Below, piece after piece: positions 40,701-52,700 of a stretch of DNA of 64,000 nucleotides. A program made the translations under genes and the position numbers. Every line of letters begins with the position of its first letter. Positions within the stretch are counted from its first letter, which is position 1. Source of the stretch: Vanilla planifolia (Eukaryota > Streptophyta > Magnoliopsida > Asparagales > Orchidaceae); NCBI GenBank assembly GCA_023846275.1, contig CM043868.1, positions 12,371,755 to 12,435,754 of the forward strand, read 5' to 3'. Under the pieces are notes generated by a model. It worked only from the letters and a program-made list of their open reading frames with translations. It did not search any database and was not told where the DNA came from.

Positions 40701-43700
40701 AGTGCTGTGAAGTATCATGGCAACAATAATGACAATGCAATTCTTCACATGTATGACATGATAGAATAGTTAAACAGTTTACAGAAAATAATTGCTGATG
40801 GGATAACTCTCCTAAGCACAAGCTGAGGCATACATCATAAGGCTTCAATTTATAATGAATTCAATATTCATGTCTGACATTTTCCTTCCTTTTATCCTCA
40901 TCTCGGTAAAAAGTGCACTTTAATCCCTTCGTATGTGAAGCATCCTTGTTCATTAGTATTCCATATAGGACACGTTCTAAAGGGTTTTCATTTGTTCTTT
41001 ATGTATGAGTTTTTTCTACCTCTAAATTATGCATTATTTGCTTTAAATAAGTTGGAAAAGAAATGTTAAATGTGAAGTTGAAATGGACAGCTAATTAAAT
41101 ATGTTTGATTTGTGATCGAAGTGGATTCAATTGGTGTTGACTGTTCAAATTTTGAGCAGTTAAATGGTGATCCATATCCCTAACTTGTATCCTTTTAAGA
41201 GACAAACTCTACATTGACAGGGATCAAGGAAAGCAAGTTGAATGCAAAAAATTTGCTAGAACTTCTAAAGTTTTTGCATGATTGGAAGATTCAAGGTTTG
41301 CAAATTTTCAATGTGTACTACTGGATAAATGCTCATATAAGGAGTTAAATTGATAGATACATCTATGACCTTTTTTCAAGATTATCAAAGTTTCATGTCA
41401 GATGGGCTTCAGTTTCCTTACTTTTATCTATTTTTTCCATTTTGTAGTCGTATAAGGTCTCTAATTTTGAACCTTTTCTCCATTTTGTTGGTCATGCATA
41501 TCCTAATCTATCTTTTGAGCTTTCTTCAATTGTTTTTCCGCTTCTTGGTGAACATTGTAGATCCTCTTAATGATTCATTGGGCACAATCCATTCTTATAT
41601 GGTGTTTCTTTGAAGAAACACTCCATCTCAACTAGACTTTAAGAAAAGTATCCTAAGCATGGATTGAATGAGCTGTTCTTAGTGGATCTACATACTATTT
41701 GGTTGTAGGCAATTTGGAGATATAACAAATTGTTATCCCACATATTTGGTCAATGAGCTTGATTTTCTTGTAGTAGTTGTACTATGGTTATATTTGATGT
41801 ACCTTTCTATTTGAAATGATTGAGAATAGAAGCCCAAATTATAACTATATTATAGTGAAGATCAATTTAGCTTCCTGTCATATATCAGTGTGCTAGCAAG
41901 GCATTTGGATTGCCATCTTAGAACTTTTCCACTACAATCAAAATGTAATCATCCCATGCAAAATTTTACCAATCAAATCTCAATTGTTGATCCATATTTC
42001 GGCCATGTGGCAGCCATGAATGACTTGAAATCAATAGCTTGAGACTAGTCTTTGGAAGTTAGACACTCACGCCAACTTCTAGAGGCTAGATGATCGAGGT
42101 TAGTTCCCTGACTCCTGTTGGTGAAAAGACAATTCTATAGGCATATGTGTGGAGATCATATGACCATCTTCCATTGAACAGCATGGATCAGCTTTCTTTA
42201 GATGAATACTAGATATATGAAATTCAAATTATCACTTCAAGATATGGTAGATTTAATGGTTATGACTAATTCAATAATATTATTAATAATTAGTTCCTTA
42301 TGCTGAATGCTATAATTAATTTAACCACGTTATTAATAATCTAGTTTCTTTCTTATGGTTATAATTGATTTAGTCATGTCAGCATAGGACATATGTCATC
42401 TCCAAATAATTGGATTGTTATAATTGAATAACAATTGTACCTTCTTATGTATAGAAGTGAGTTAGCTTATGTTATCAACTTCAACTATTAAGAGATCCAA
42501 AAGGTTCAATTCTAGGACAAAATGAGTTATTACTAATCTACTCTAGTCTAATCCACTATGTGGAGTGCTCCTTTCTTTCTTACTCTCATCATATTTTTTT
42601 TTTCTCAAAAGAGATCTTGTATCTTCTTCCTTGGCTATTCTCAACCTTTGAGGATCCAAAGCTTCCTTTCTTTCTCTCATATTTGCCATCATTTTTCAAG
42701 CTCTTAATAAAAGCAAGTTTCTACTATATTTCTATGTATCTATTGGTGTCCAAGCATTTTCCTTTTTGATACAAACTTAATGATATTTGAACTTCCAATG
42801 TAAATTGTTAAGGAGTTTTGCATGCCTTAATTGGTTCAATAAGTCATCAATCTTAGGTATTAGATACTTGTTCTTCATAATATTTTTAAGGCTCAATAGT
42901 TAATGCACATTGTCCATCCATCATCTTTCTTTGGCATCAATACAAATGGTGACTTAGATGAAGAGTTACTAGGCTTGATTACTCAATGCTTTAAGAACTC
43001 TATGAGTTGCCTTTTGTTCTCCTCGCTTTGCATTATCAAATTTTTGAGAAGTACTAAACTTGGTAAAGGAGAACCATATAGCATCTATAAATTTCATGCT
43101 CTATGACATGTTTAGGAGGTAGTCTACGAACTTCTTTGATGGTAAAGGGTGCATCTTAAATTGTTGCTTCAACCCCTAATATGAAACTTCTAGATGACTT
43201 GCATCTTCTTTGGGAGAACGATTTTGTAATAATATTTATTTTTGGTAGGAATTAACCATATGTTTTTTCCTTTCTTATTACTATTGACTCTATCTTGGTA
43301 GTCATAGGGTTATTTCTAATGGTGTGTCATTGTCCCTTTTTTGAAATTGTATAGTTGTGGTCTCTTGTAATAGGTGGCTTCTATGCCATAGAGATAAGGA
43401 CTCCCAAGCATCTCTTGACAAGTGGCACCACCTCGTATTGCATCTTGTAAATATAATGTTTGGTGATGGCAAGGCGGAATTGATAGTGCTTCTCAATTGT
43501 TGCTCTTGCATTATTTTAGATCCACCTCAAGGATGTGATTGATGCAAAGCTGTTTCCAACCCAAGTTTGCTCACCAAGCTTGTTTGCAATCAAGTTCTTG
43601 TTATTGGTGTCAACTATTGCCATGATCAACTTTTTTTTGACCTACATACCAAGTATAAACAATGCCTCCCATAGGTTTGGGCTATTTGATTTCAACTCTT

Positions 43701-46700
43701 TGCTGCCTGACATTATCATCTATAGCTTTTAACCCATCATACACTACATATTTGATTGTGAGGTTGGTCTTCTCTTGGCATCCTTCTTGGAGCATTCTTG
43801 GATGTAAATCCCAATGTTTGTATTTGATGTACCCCTTTTTCTTACAAATCTTACATCTAATCGTAGTTCTTTTAGTGGAAGAAGTGGTGATTCTATAGGT
43901 CCTTTGGTTTATCTTGATTTTCTGGTATGTAACTAGTTAGCTGCCCTCTTTTCTTGATTGTTGTAGCAAATGAACTTGTTTTAATAAATGAGATTAGAAA
44001 ATCGTTGAGCTGGTTAGCTAGATGTACATGGAAGTCAAAAAAGTATTTTCATAGCATGAATGTCATTGAGGTCCCCTCGAAGTATTACTTCCTATCTTGG
44101 ATATTTTGTGGCATAATCTTGGACCTTTTGCCATTGATGTTGCCTTAGATTATGTTACCATCTCTCACATTCTTATTCATACCCAATGGGTAAAATTTTT
44201 GTCACGAGATTTTTGGAATTACTTTGATGTCATCCTTCTATAACTCTTGAATGCAATAATAAGATCAGTTGTGCTAGTTCATGATGGTTCCTTCATTGTT
44301 AGCTTGTTCGTTTGGTTTCTTACTAGATAGTCCTCTTATCTTGATTGTTGTATTTAGTGAACTTGCTTGCCAAATTGATGTGATAAGAAACACAGTGAAT
44401 TTGTTAGTCAGATGCATATTCAGGATGGAAAGATATTTTCTCAATATGAATTTGATATACAAATTTTGTGGTGTAATTTTGGATCGTTTTCCCTTGTTGT
44501 GGCCTTAGACTGTGCCACGATATCTTAAGTTTTTTTCATACTCCATAAGGTACATAAGGTAAAATTTTTTTGCAAGAGTTTCTCCACACACATCAGAAAT
44601 GAGGTTCAAATATTAAAATCTAATTGGTATCCTTAATCCCTAACCCTTTTAAGAGATGTTAACCTCATAAAAGGGTTAAAGAGGGAAAGCTGAATGCTAA
44701 AATTTGTTTAAACTCTAAAGGCTTTTGCAGGATTTGAAGATCAAAGGTTTGTAGTTCCTTGCATATCTAATTCACATAAAAATTCTATTTTGTTACAATG
44801 AAATGCTTGATTAGATTTTCAACTTCGCTTTCATAGCAAGTAATACGGAGATTATGAAGAAACGAAATGAGAAATAGAACAGTACGAGAAAAGACTAAAT
44901 TACTCGAAGGAAAATGAAAAGTGGCTATAAATCCTAATTGAGATTGTTGTTTTACAACTTAGGAGAACCAAAGAGCAAATTCCTTCTATCCCTTGTAGAA
45001 TCCTTATTATCATGGAGTCCCCAAAGGATTTATCTCAACAATTAAATTACTGGGTAAGGGCAATATCAGGGATGAATTTGGAGAGGAAATTCAAATTCAA
45101 ATATTGGATAAAAAACTTAAAAAAGATCATTCTAATTGATTCTTAACATTTTTGGGGATTTGGATTCATCAGATCTACAATTGTGAGGGCTTGAATGAAG
45201 GATGGCAGTGTTTTGATTGAAGTTGGCTGAATATGGAATCTGAACAGCTGTCTGTTATGAAATTAAATGATCTGATTAATTGATTAGACGACTCGACTGA
45301 GTTTGCTCTTTTAGTGTTAAAAAATCCTCTTTCGCTGGACAATCTTATCAACCCATCAATGGTGGTCTACTCCATCATTGGATGATCAAATGGATTGCTC
45401 CTCTCCAGCTGGGAAACTGTGCCCTTTGTCAGACAGTTCGTTTGTCTTTTTGGACAGATTGGACATATTGATTTGTTGACAATTTTTTTTCTTCAATTGT
45501 TCTTCCTAAGTTTTGTCATACTTCTTCATGGTTCTGTTAATTGATGTTTATGGGAGTTCAAAGCGTTGCAATGCATCCCTAACTGATCCCTTGATCAAAT
45601 GGTGTCCTAGTCCTACACTTAACCAGTTGAAAATAAATTTTTTGTTCTATGCTGCACAATAGCTTTTTGAATTTGTTTGTCCAACCTTGATATAATACTA
45701 TCATTATTTCATAGTTGTCATGAGGTTTACCATTTTTTTCCTAGTTTTATGTGAAATATCAGAGAAAGGAAGATTCTGTCTTTCAGGTGGTGGTTACTGC
45801 ACAAATGTTTGCCTATTTTTGGTCATAGAAATATAATAGATGGATTTGATTCCTAATTGTGTCAATGACTCGCTATGGAGTAATCAGTAAATTTTTTATA
45901 TCCCTTTGCCTTTAAGGTAGTGCCTTCCATTCTAATACTAATCACTAGAAGCAATTTAGAAAAGCAGTTATAATGGTCTAGCTTTTTTTCAGTCTCTTTG
46001 GAGTGCCCTAAAAATTCATTTCATTATTTCCCTTTGGCTTTAAAGGTGTGTGTTCCAGTCTAACATGAGTTGCTAGAATTAAGCAATTCAAAGCAGCTGT
46101 TCTAGTTATCTAGCTGTTTTTTCTGTCTCCGTGGATTGCCCTAAAAAAAAAACCTTTCATTATTCCAAGGAATGTATATCTGCTGATGCCTTGATTCAAA
46201 TTTTGTAAGATTGTTCTTTGTTGGTTTCTATAAGCTTGTATTTCCTTATGACCTTGCATCATTTGAACTATCAAGAATGGTTATCAGCTCTGGTTCTCAT
46301 TTGCGGACTTTTTTTGTTGAATTATTGATGTAAAGAGAAAGGACTAAAAAAACTATTATGAAATTTTTTACTCATAAAATTGTAACTATCTTCTTTAGTT
46401 CTTTAGTAGGTGAAAAACAGGTGAACATGGTTTTGTTGTTTCCTAAGAATAGCCTTATATACAAGCAGAGGCTATTTCTCTGACTAATCAATCTATCAAA
46501 TCACATATTTGCACATAAGATGACGTTGGGACAAAGTTTGAGTCAATTGTACGAAGCTATTGATAATTGCATTGGCATGTGCATGTTTGATAGATTGACA
46601 TGGAATGTTGTGAGCGTGAATGTGAAAGACTGTTCCCTCCATCCTTTTTTTTGGAAGAAATGTGAGAAATTTTCCAATGTTTGAAACTCGAATCTCCTTT

Positions 46701-49700
46701 TTGGAGGGCAAGCTCAATGCAATATTAGCTACAGCTCATTGGTCCCTCTCCTTCCATCTTGTTATCTAGATTATATGAGTTCCATATTTCCTGCCATGCA
46801 GGAGATGTACACTCAGGTTGGACCTCAGTTTCTTGAAGAATTGCATCGCCACCAACTTCCATCTTTCATGGTAATGTTTCTATTATTATGTGTAATCGTT
46901 TGATCTGAGGCAACATCTTTCTGATAATCTGGATGCCATTGTAGTAATATTCATGTACATTTACCTCAATAATGGGATACAACTATAAATATTTACGTTA
47001 ATTTTTTTTTTTGTTTTTTAGGTGAAAGATATTAATTTGAGATTGTCAAGAATCGAACCAAAAGTTCATCCACCTGATGGAGTTGGATCCCAGTTTATCT
47101 CCATAGAAGTCAAATCCTCCAATCCTAGCCATAAAAAAGGAAGTCCCAGAATGGCTAAGAATGCTTGTAGGGAAGTCTCTCTTTTTGGAGGTTGGTGCTG
47201 GTATTTTCCTTTAGTTGTTTTAATCTGTCTTTTACTTTTCTACTCTTTTTTTTTATTCAGTCTTTTTCTTTTCTACTCTTTTGGTTAAATAAAATTTTAT
47301 TGCTACCTCGAGAAGGCCATTTATTGCTTATAGTGGTTCATGGAGTAAGTTGTGGAAAGGTGGCGTATGCCCTTGTATTTTGTTTTATTCATGAAGACAA
47401 CAAGAGCCCAAGGTTCATGGAAAGAAAAAGCACACTTCAATTATATATTCTTTTATTCATTTATTTGTTGTTTTCAGTCATTAGATGAGTAGTTATTATT
47501 GATTCGTTGAAATCATTCACGTGAGTTTTGATAGCAAGATTTTTCTCTAACCCAGTCTGCCTTTTGTAAAATTCTGCAAATTGCAACATTCTTTCCTGTT
47601 GGATTAAGTCTCCCTTATTTTGTTATTATGGAGGCAATTGTGATTAGAAGGATGAATTTGGATGTTCCTTGTCAAACTTTCCTTCTTTTCTCTGTGGTAA
47701 TTGAGTGCAGTGCTTTCCTTCACTACTGTAGTGTTTAACTGCAATATTATGCATATTTGAAAAGTCAAGGTGCAGAGTTTCAGTGTCTTAGTGGCAATTT
47801 CTTTGAATGTTTGAATGATTTTTTTAGGTTTCTGGAACATCACAATTTTTTATTAGTACTTAGTTTTGGACTTGGGATACGAAATATTAGTTTTGATTGA
47901 GTCATAAACTTATAAATTTGAATGTGAGCGTGTTAATTTGTATATTTTTTGATAATATAAAAAGAAAAATTAAAAATAGAGAAATGCCTTGTTTTTAGCA
48001 TTTTTTATATGTTAAAGGCTTTTGAGAAATTTTTCTTAGAAATTATTATCTTTGTAGGGTGTGATTTTTTTTTCCGTAGCACATTGGCCAACTAAAAATT
48101 AATGTCATTTTGCTCTCCACTACTCACAGCAAAAGAAAATTTGTTCAATACTGTGTTTTAAACTCTTTCACCATTTTTATATCTTATAATGATATGAACT
48201 GCGTCTCTTTACCACCTCCAATTTTCTTTTTTAATATGTATAGCTATCTCTTACCGTTGACCACCCAAGAAAGGATTAAGCATAATATAATTTTATCTTA
48301 GTTGTTTCCATTGTTTTGTTCTCCATTTTCTTGACCTGGTTAAAATGCAATGCTATTCTCTCTGGTTGTAATATTTACAGCTAGTAATATTATTATATGT
48401 TGTGTGTAACCATTTAACTGTCAAGTGTATGGCTATTATGCAATGTATATTTTATGCCTTATTTTATTTAAATTTTGTTTAATATTTTCAGGTATTTTGT
48501 GAAACCATTTGGATAACTTTTGCTATTCTATCATTAGCACTTTGGCTAGCAGCACGCTTTTTTTTTTTTTTCTTATGAAGCCTTTGTGAGGCAGCTACAA
48601 TAATGTTTCAAATTTGGTCGACTGGGAACCAACAATGCAGTAGTAATCCTAAGAAGCTCTTCTGCACTTTTAATTTAGGGCTAATTGACCATTGGCCTAT
48701 TTTAATCAATCGGTTAGTTATAGTTTGAGTGTATAATCTACTTGAATTTAGGTTTAATTGCATATAGGTCCCTTTGTGTTTGTCTAGTAGTTTGCATATT
48801 TAGAAATAGCTAGGCAGGTCTTTATAAACTTATAAATTTACTAACTAGGTTCTTAAATATTTTTTTCGTTAAATTTTCTATAATTTATATGGAAATAGGT
48901 CCTGGAAGCATTGTTTGGGATAATAAAAATGGTTAAAACCTTTGTCGTTGCATTTGTGAAATAATAGGTACCTATGTAATTATTGTTTAAACTCAAGGAA
49001 TTATTTAATGAGACAAATATAAGGGACCTGTTTGTAATTAATCTTATAATTTTTTTATCAAAATCCAATTAATAAACCTTCTAGTTATAATTTAAATGAC
49101 ATTTATTTTTAGTAATTGTAATATATTTTTTTTTTTTTGCTTTGTAAACTTTAAATTAAATCAAAATATTATTTGTTACCAAAATTAAAGACTGAATAAT
49201 TGAACCTGTTGAAACTATTGAAAACTTGAGAACTTGAAGAGCTCAAATGAAATTGAATCTTAAGCCTTGGTCAATGCCCCTTCTTGTGGAAGTTCAGTTG
49301 TGTTTTACACATTTTATTTGGTTGATTTCCCCTCACCTTCTCCCTTCAGAAATCTTAAAAAAAAAAAAAACTATTAGAAATCTGGATCCTGTTATTGTTC
49401 ATTTAAAAGGTCAGCCTAGAAATGGAAGGAATAAAATGGAGCAGCAAATGTAGACAAAACTTCCCAAGTTTGACATTTATTTAACTTGTTAACTTTGAGT
49501 TGGTTTTAGGTTATGGGTCAACTTCATCGTAATTTGTTTTGTTCAAATAACCTAGAACCCAACTTGGGTCTTGTTTGAGGTTATATTCATTGTTGGGTGA
49601 AATGTTACTACTCTGTGTAACATAGGTGTGTTATTGTTTAGTCTTATGCAATCTACCTTTGTGGAAAGTTTCATTTTATTGAGGTGTTATTTTGTTGGAT

Positions 49701-52700
49701 CAAGCTATTTTTGCATGGCTAATGTTTAATAAACCGTAGAGTGCATTTAGCATACCTTGGAAGAAAGGGTTGGTTATGGTGGCGCAGATGGTTGTCAGAG
49801 ATGTGGAGGATGACCTAAGTTACTTAGGTCATTAGCACCCTTTTACCTCATATCCATACTCTCTTGGAGCTCATTTAGCAATGAAATATAAATATGATGC
49901 AGGAACACAGATAACAATATGGTTACTTCTAAAAACATGGGACACAGATTTATGTGTCATAGTGGTATATGACTAGTAAAAATCATATAAATTGTGTGTA
50001 TACGTATATAATTAAAACATTATGAAAATAATGAGGATAATAAAATATAGTACTTTAATAAAATGGGTTTCATAAAACAAATAAAAGAATTTTGAATAAA
50101 ATGAAATGGATAAAAGTTTTTTAAATTTGGTATCATTTGGTGGCGATGTTTTTTGCACGAAAGACCTAAATAAGAAGTCTAAAAGAATGATGAATGAGAT
50201 TGGAATACATTTTTTACACAAAAAATCTAAATAAGAAGTTGAAAGGAATGATGAATGAGATTGGAGTTGCTGATTCCCTTTGGATTGGGCTAACACTTGG
50301 ATTGTTGTGTCTTGACATGTTTCTGACACTGACACAGTCAGTGACTTGGATTGTTGTCTTGACATGTTTTTGACATTGACGTAGTGATCTTTATGGAGGT
50401 ATTTATGCTTTTTATAATTTGGCATCTCTTGGAGCATCACAGCTCCTTCCATAGTTTGAGTATCCACTCTGTAAGAAGTCATTTTGTAAAACCCATACTC
50501 TGTAAGAAGTCATTTTGTAAAACCCAAGTCAATATTGTCAATTAACTTCAAAATTGTAAAGATTGGTCTTATATGGAGGACGCTTGGATGATGCATGGAG
50601 AGTTGACATTCAAAGTTTCAACTTGGACATAGGAAAAGCGGAAAACTACAAATGGACTATGTCGTGTTCCCATTAAAAGGGTACCCTTCAGGAAGCTTCA
50701 GATTTGGGAATGTACGCGCATTTGGTCACAAGCAATTGAGGCGCACAATATAGTTGATCTAGAAAGAAATCTATAGGTGGCAAGCGTTAAGTGTTGTCAA
50801 GTGGAGTTGGGGCTGGTGACATGATAATCATGTGGCACTTGATGTTGTATCTACTATGTAAGAAGTCATTTTGTAAAACCCAAGTCAATATTGTCAAGTA
50901 ACTTCAAAACAGCAAAGATTGGTCTTATATGGAGGACACTTGGATAATGCATGGAGTTCACATTCAAAGTTTCAATTTGGACATAGGAAAAGCGAAAAAC
51001 TACAAATGGACTATGTCATATTCCATTAAAAGGGTGCCCTTCAGGAAGCTTCAGATTTAGGAATGTTTGCACATTTGGTCACAAGCAATTGAGGCGCACA
51101 ATAGAGTTGATCTAGAAAGAAATCTATAGGTGGCAAGCTTCTAGTGTTGTCAAGTGAATTTGGGGCTGGTGACATAATAATCATGTGGCACTCGATGTTG
51201 TATCCACTCTGTAAGAAGTCATTTTGTAAAACCCAAGTCAATATTGTCAAGTAACTTCAAAACAGTAAAGATTGGTCTTACATGGAGGATGCTTGGATAA
51301 TGCATGGAGAGTTCACATTCAAAGTTTCAACTTGGACATAGGAAAAGCGGAAAACTACAAATGGACTATGTCATGTTCCATTAAAAGGGTACCCTTCAGG
51401 AAGCTTCAGATTTGGGAATGTGTGCACATTTGGTCACAAGCAATTGAGGCACACAATAGAGTTGATCTAGGAAAAAATCTATTGGTGGCATGCGTCTAGT
51501 ATTGTCAAGTGAAGTTGGGGCTGTTGACATGATAATCATGTGGCACTCGATGTAGACATTTTTATAGTCTAGGAATTGGGGTGATACAAAATATAGTGTT
51601 GTAGGAATGGTCCTGAAAGCAACATTGAAGTAAACAGGTAAGTAGATAAAAACTTAGGTCATCATGCATGGGGACAACAAACCAATCATGTCTTGGATCA
51701 AGATGCTGGTCGAGATTGTGATTGATGCATTGGGAGTGCAGAGCATAAGTTGATCATTATGCGTGGTTGAATTCATGGCATCAAGTCAACCTGCAACAAA
51801 TGCTAAACTTTAAGTCGTATGATATCACGGGATGGATTTGGTGACAACTGAGCAGATGTCATGAGATTGACATCTCAATGGACATTCAGACAGTGATCAT
51901 AATAAAGTTAGGCTATAAATTGATCCTAGGAGTTGGTGCCACTCAAGTTGAAGCACCAAAGTTGGAAGTCAATGTTGAGTCAAGAACCTGCTTTTTGAAG
52001 TTGCATGCTTCTGGCTGAGTGGAACCTGATGTCAAATAATGATAATGGTGGTCCTCAAGTTGATCCATTAACCCGAGTCTTGGGATCTGAATGGAAGATT
52101 TTCAAAAGAGAAGTAGAAGATGCATTTGACTCGGATTGGTGTTGTTGTTCCCATCAATAATGGCCATACTATCATGAATGCTACAAAGTTAATGTTCTGC
52201 TTTCTCTGTTAGCCGTCATTTGGAGGAAGAATATTGTTTCTATCATAATAAAGGATTGTGTTGGTCATAATCATGTTTATTTGTTGATATACTTCAATGA
52301 AGATTAGCTAGTTTTTAGCATACAGTCAAATTAGAGAAAGGGATTTAGGCAGAATATCTAATTAATTCAAAATGTTTGGGTTCAGCTTTGAATAAATGTT
52401 CATACATAATAGCTTCTAATGACAATTGAAGTTCTAGATACCAAAGCATATTAATCCGTACAGTTATTTGTTGAACAAGCACGTGGAACAATTTTACTCA
52501 TAGCTAATGACTCCAACTGTATTTCAAGTGAAATACTGTCAGTATATCTGACTTATATTTCGTATGCCCATTTTCACTATCTTTCTCTTTTTTCTTCCTT
52601 TTACTGATGCAGATGAATTTGTTGGCCTTTTGTTCTTTGCAAGGTGAAATATTTTACCATTTTAACATAATCATTGCACCTTTATTTTTTTGTAGGAGAA

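Larger units (their letters stand above)
39889..46801 (+). other. CLASP: CLASP intron 3 (6,913 bp) with retrotransposon debris
   Basis: GT-AG intron between exons 3 and 4. It holds an antisense Ty3/gypsy relic with flanking LTR-like repeats (about 41165-44760), a 128-bp tandem duplication (45898-46155) and degenerate short repeats near 42257-42390 (three lines of a ggttat...taataatt...agtt theme spaced about 50 bp apart). The first 1.2 kb and 44760-45890 show nothing recognisable. Confidence 0.85.
47191..52695 (+). other. CLASP: CLASP intron 5 (5,505 bp)
   Basis: Phase-1 GT-AG intron. Contents: T-rich DNA to 48750; a MITE-like element at 48753-49043; small tandem repeats at 50160-50390; a three-copy 355-bp array at 50502-51552; then unidentified, less A+T-rich DNA at 51553-52250 that may be more of the same element. 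Confidence 0.85.

Noticed and set aside
50012..50482. Antisense ORF of 156 codons in intron 5, the longest ORF outside the CLASP exons
   Set aside because: It crosses two small tandem repeats, has no recognisable domain, a low-complexity Phe/Ile-rich end and no promoter or partner. Probably a chance ORF in decayed repeat DNA.
51041..51499. ORFs on both strands inside the 355-bp array
   Set aside because: They are fragments of the tandem repeat with stops in sister copies, so no conserved protein is encoded.
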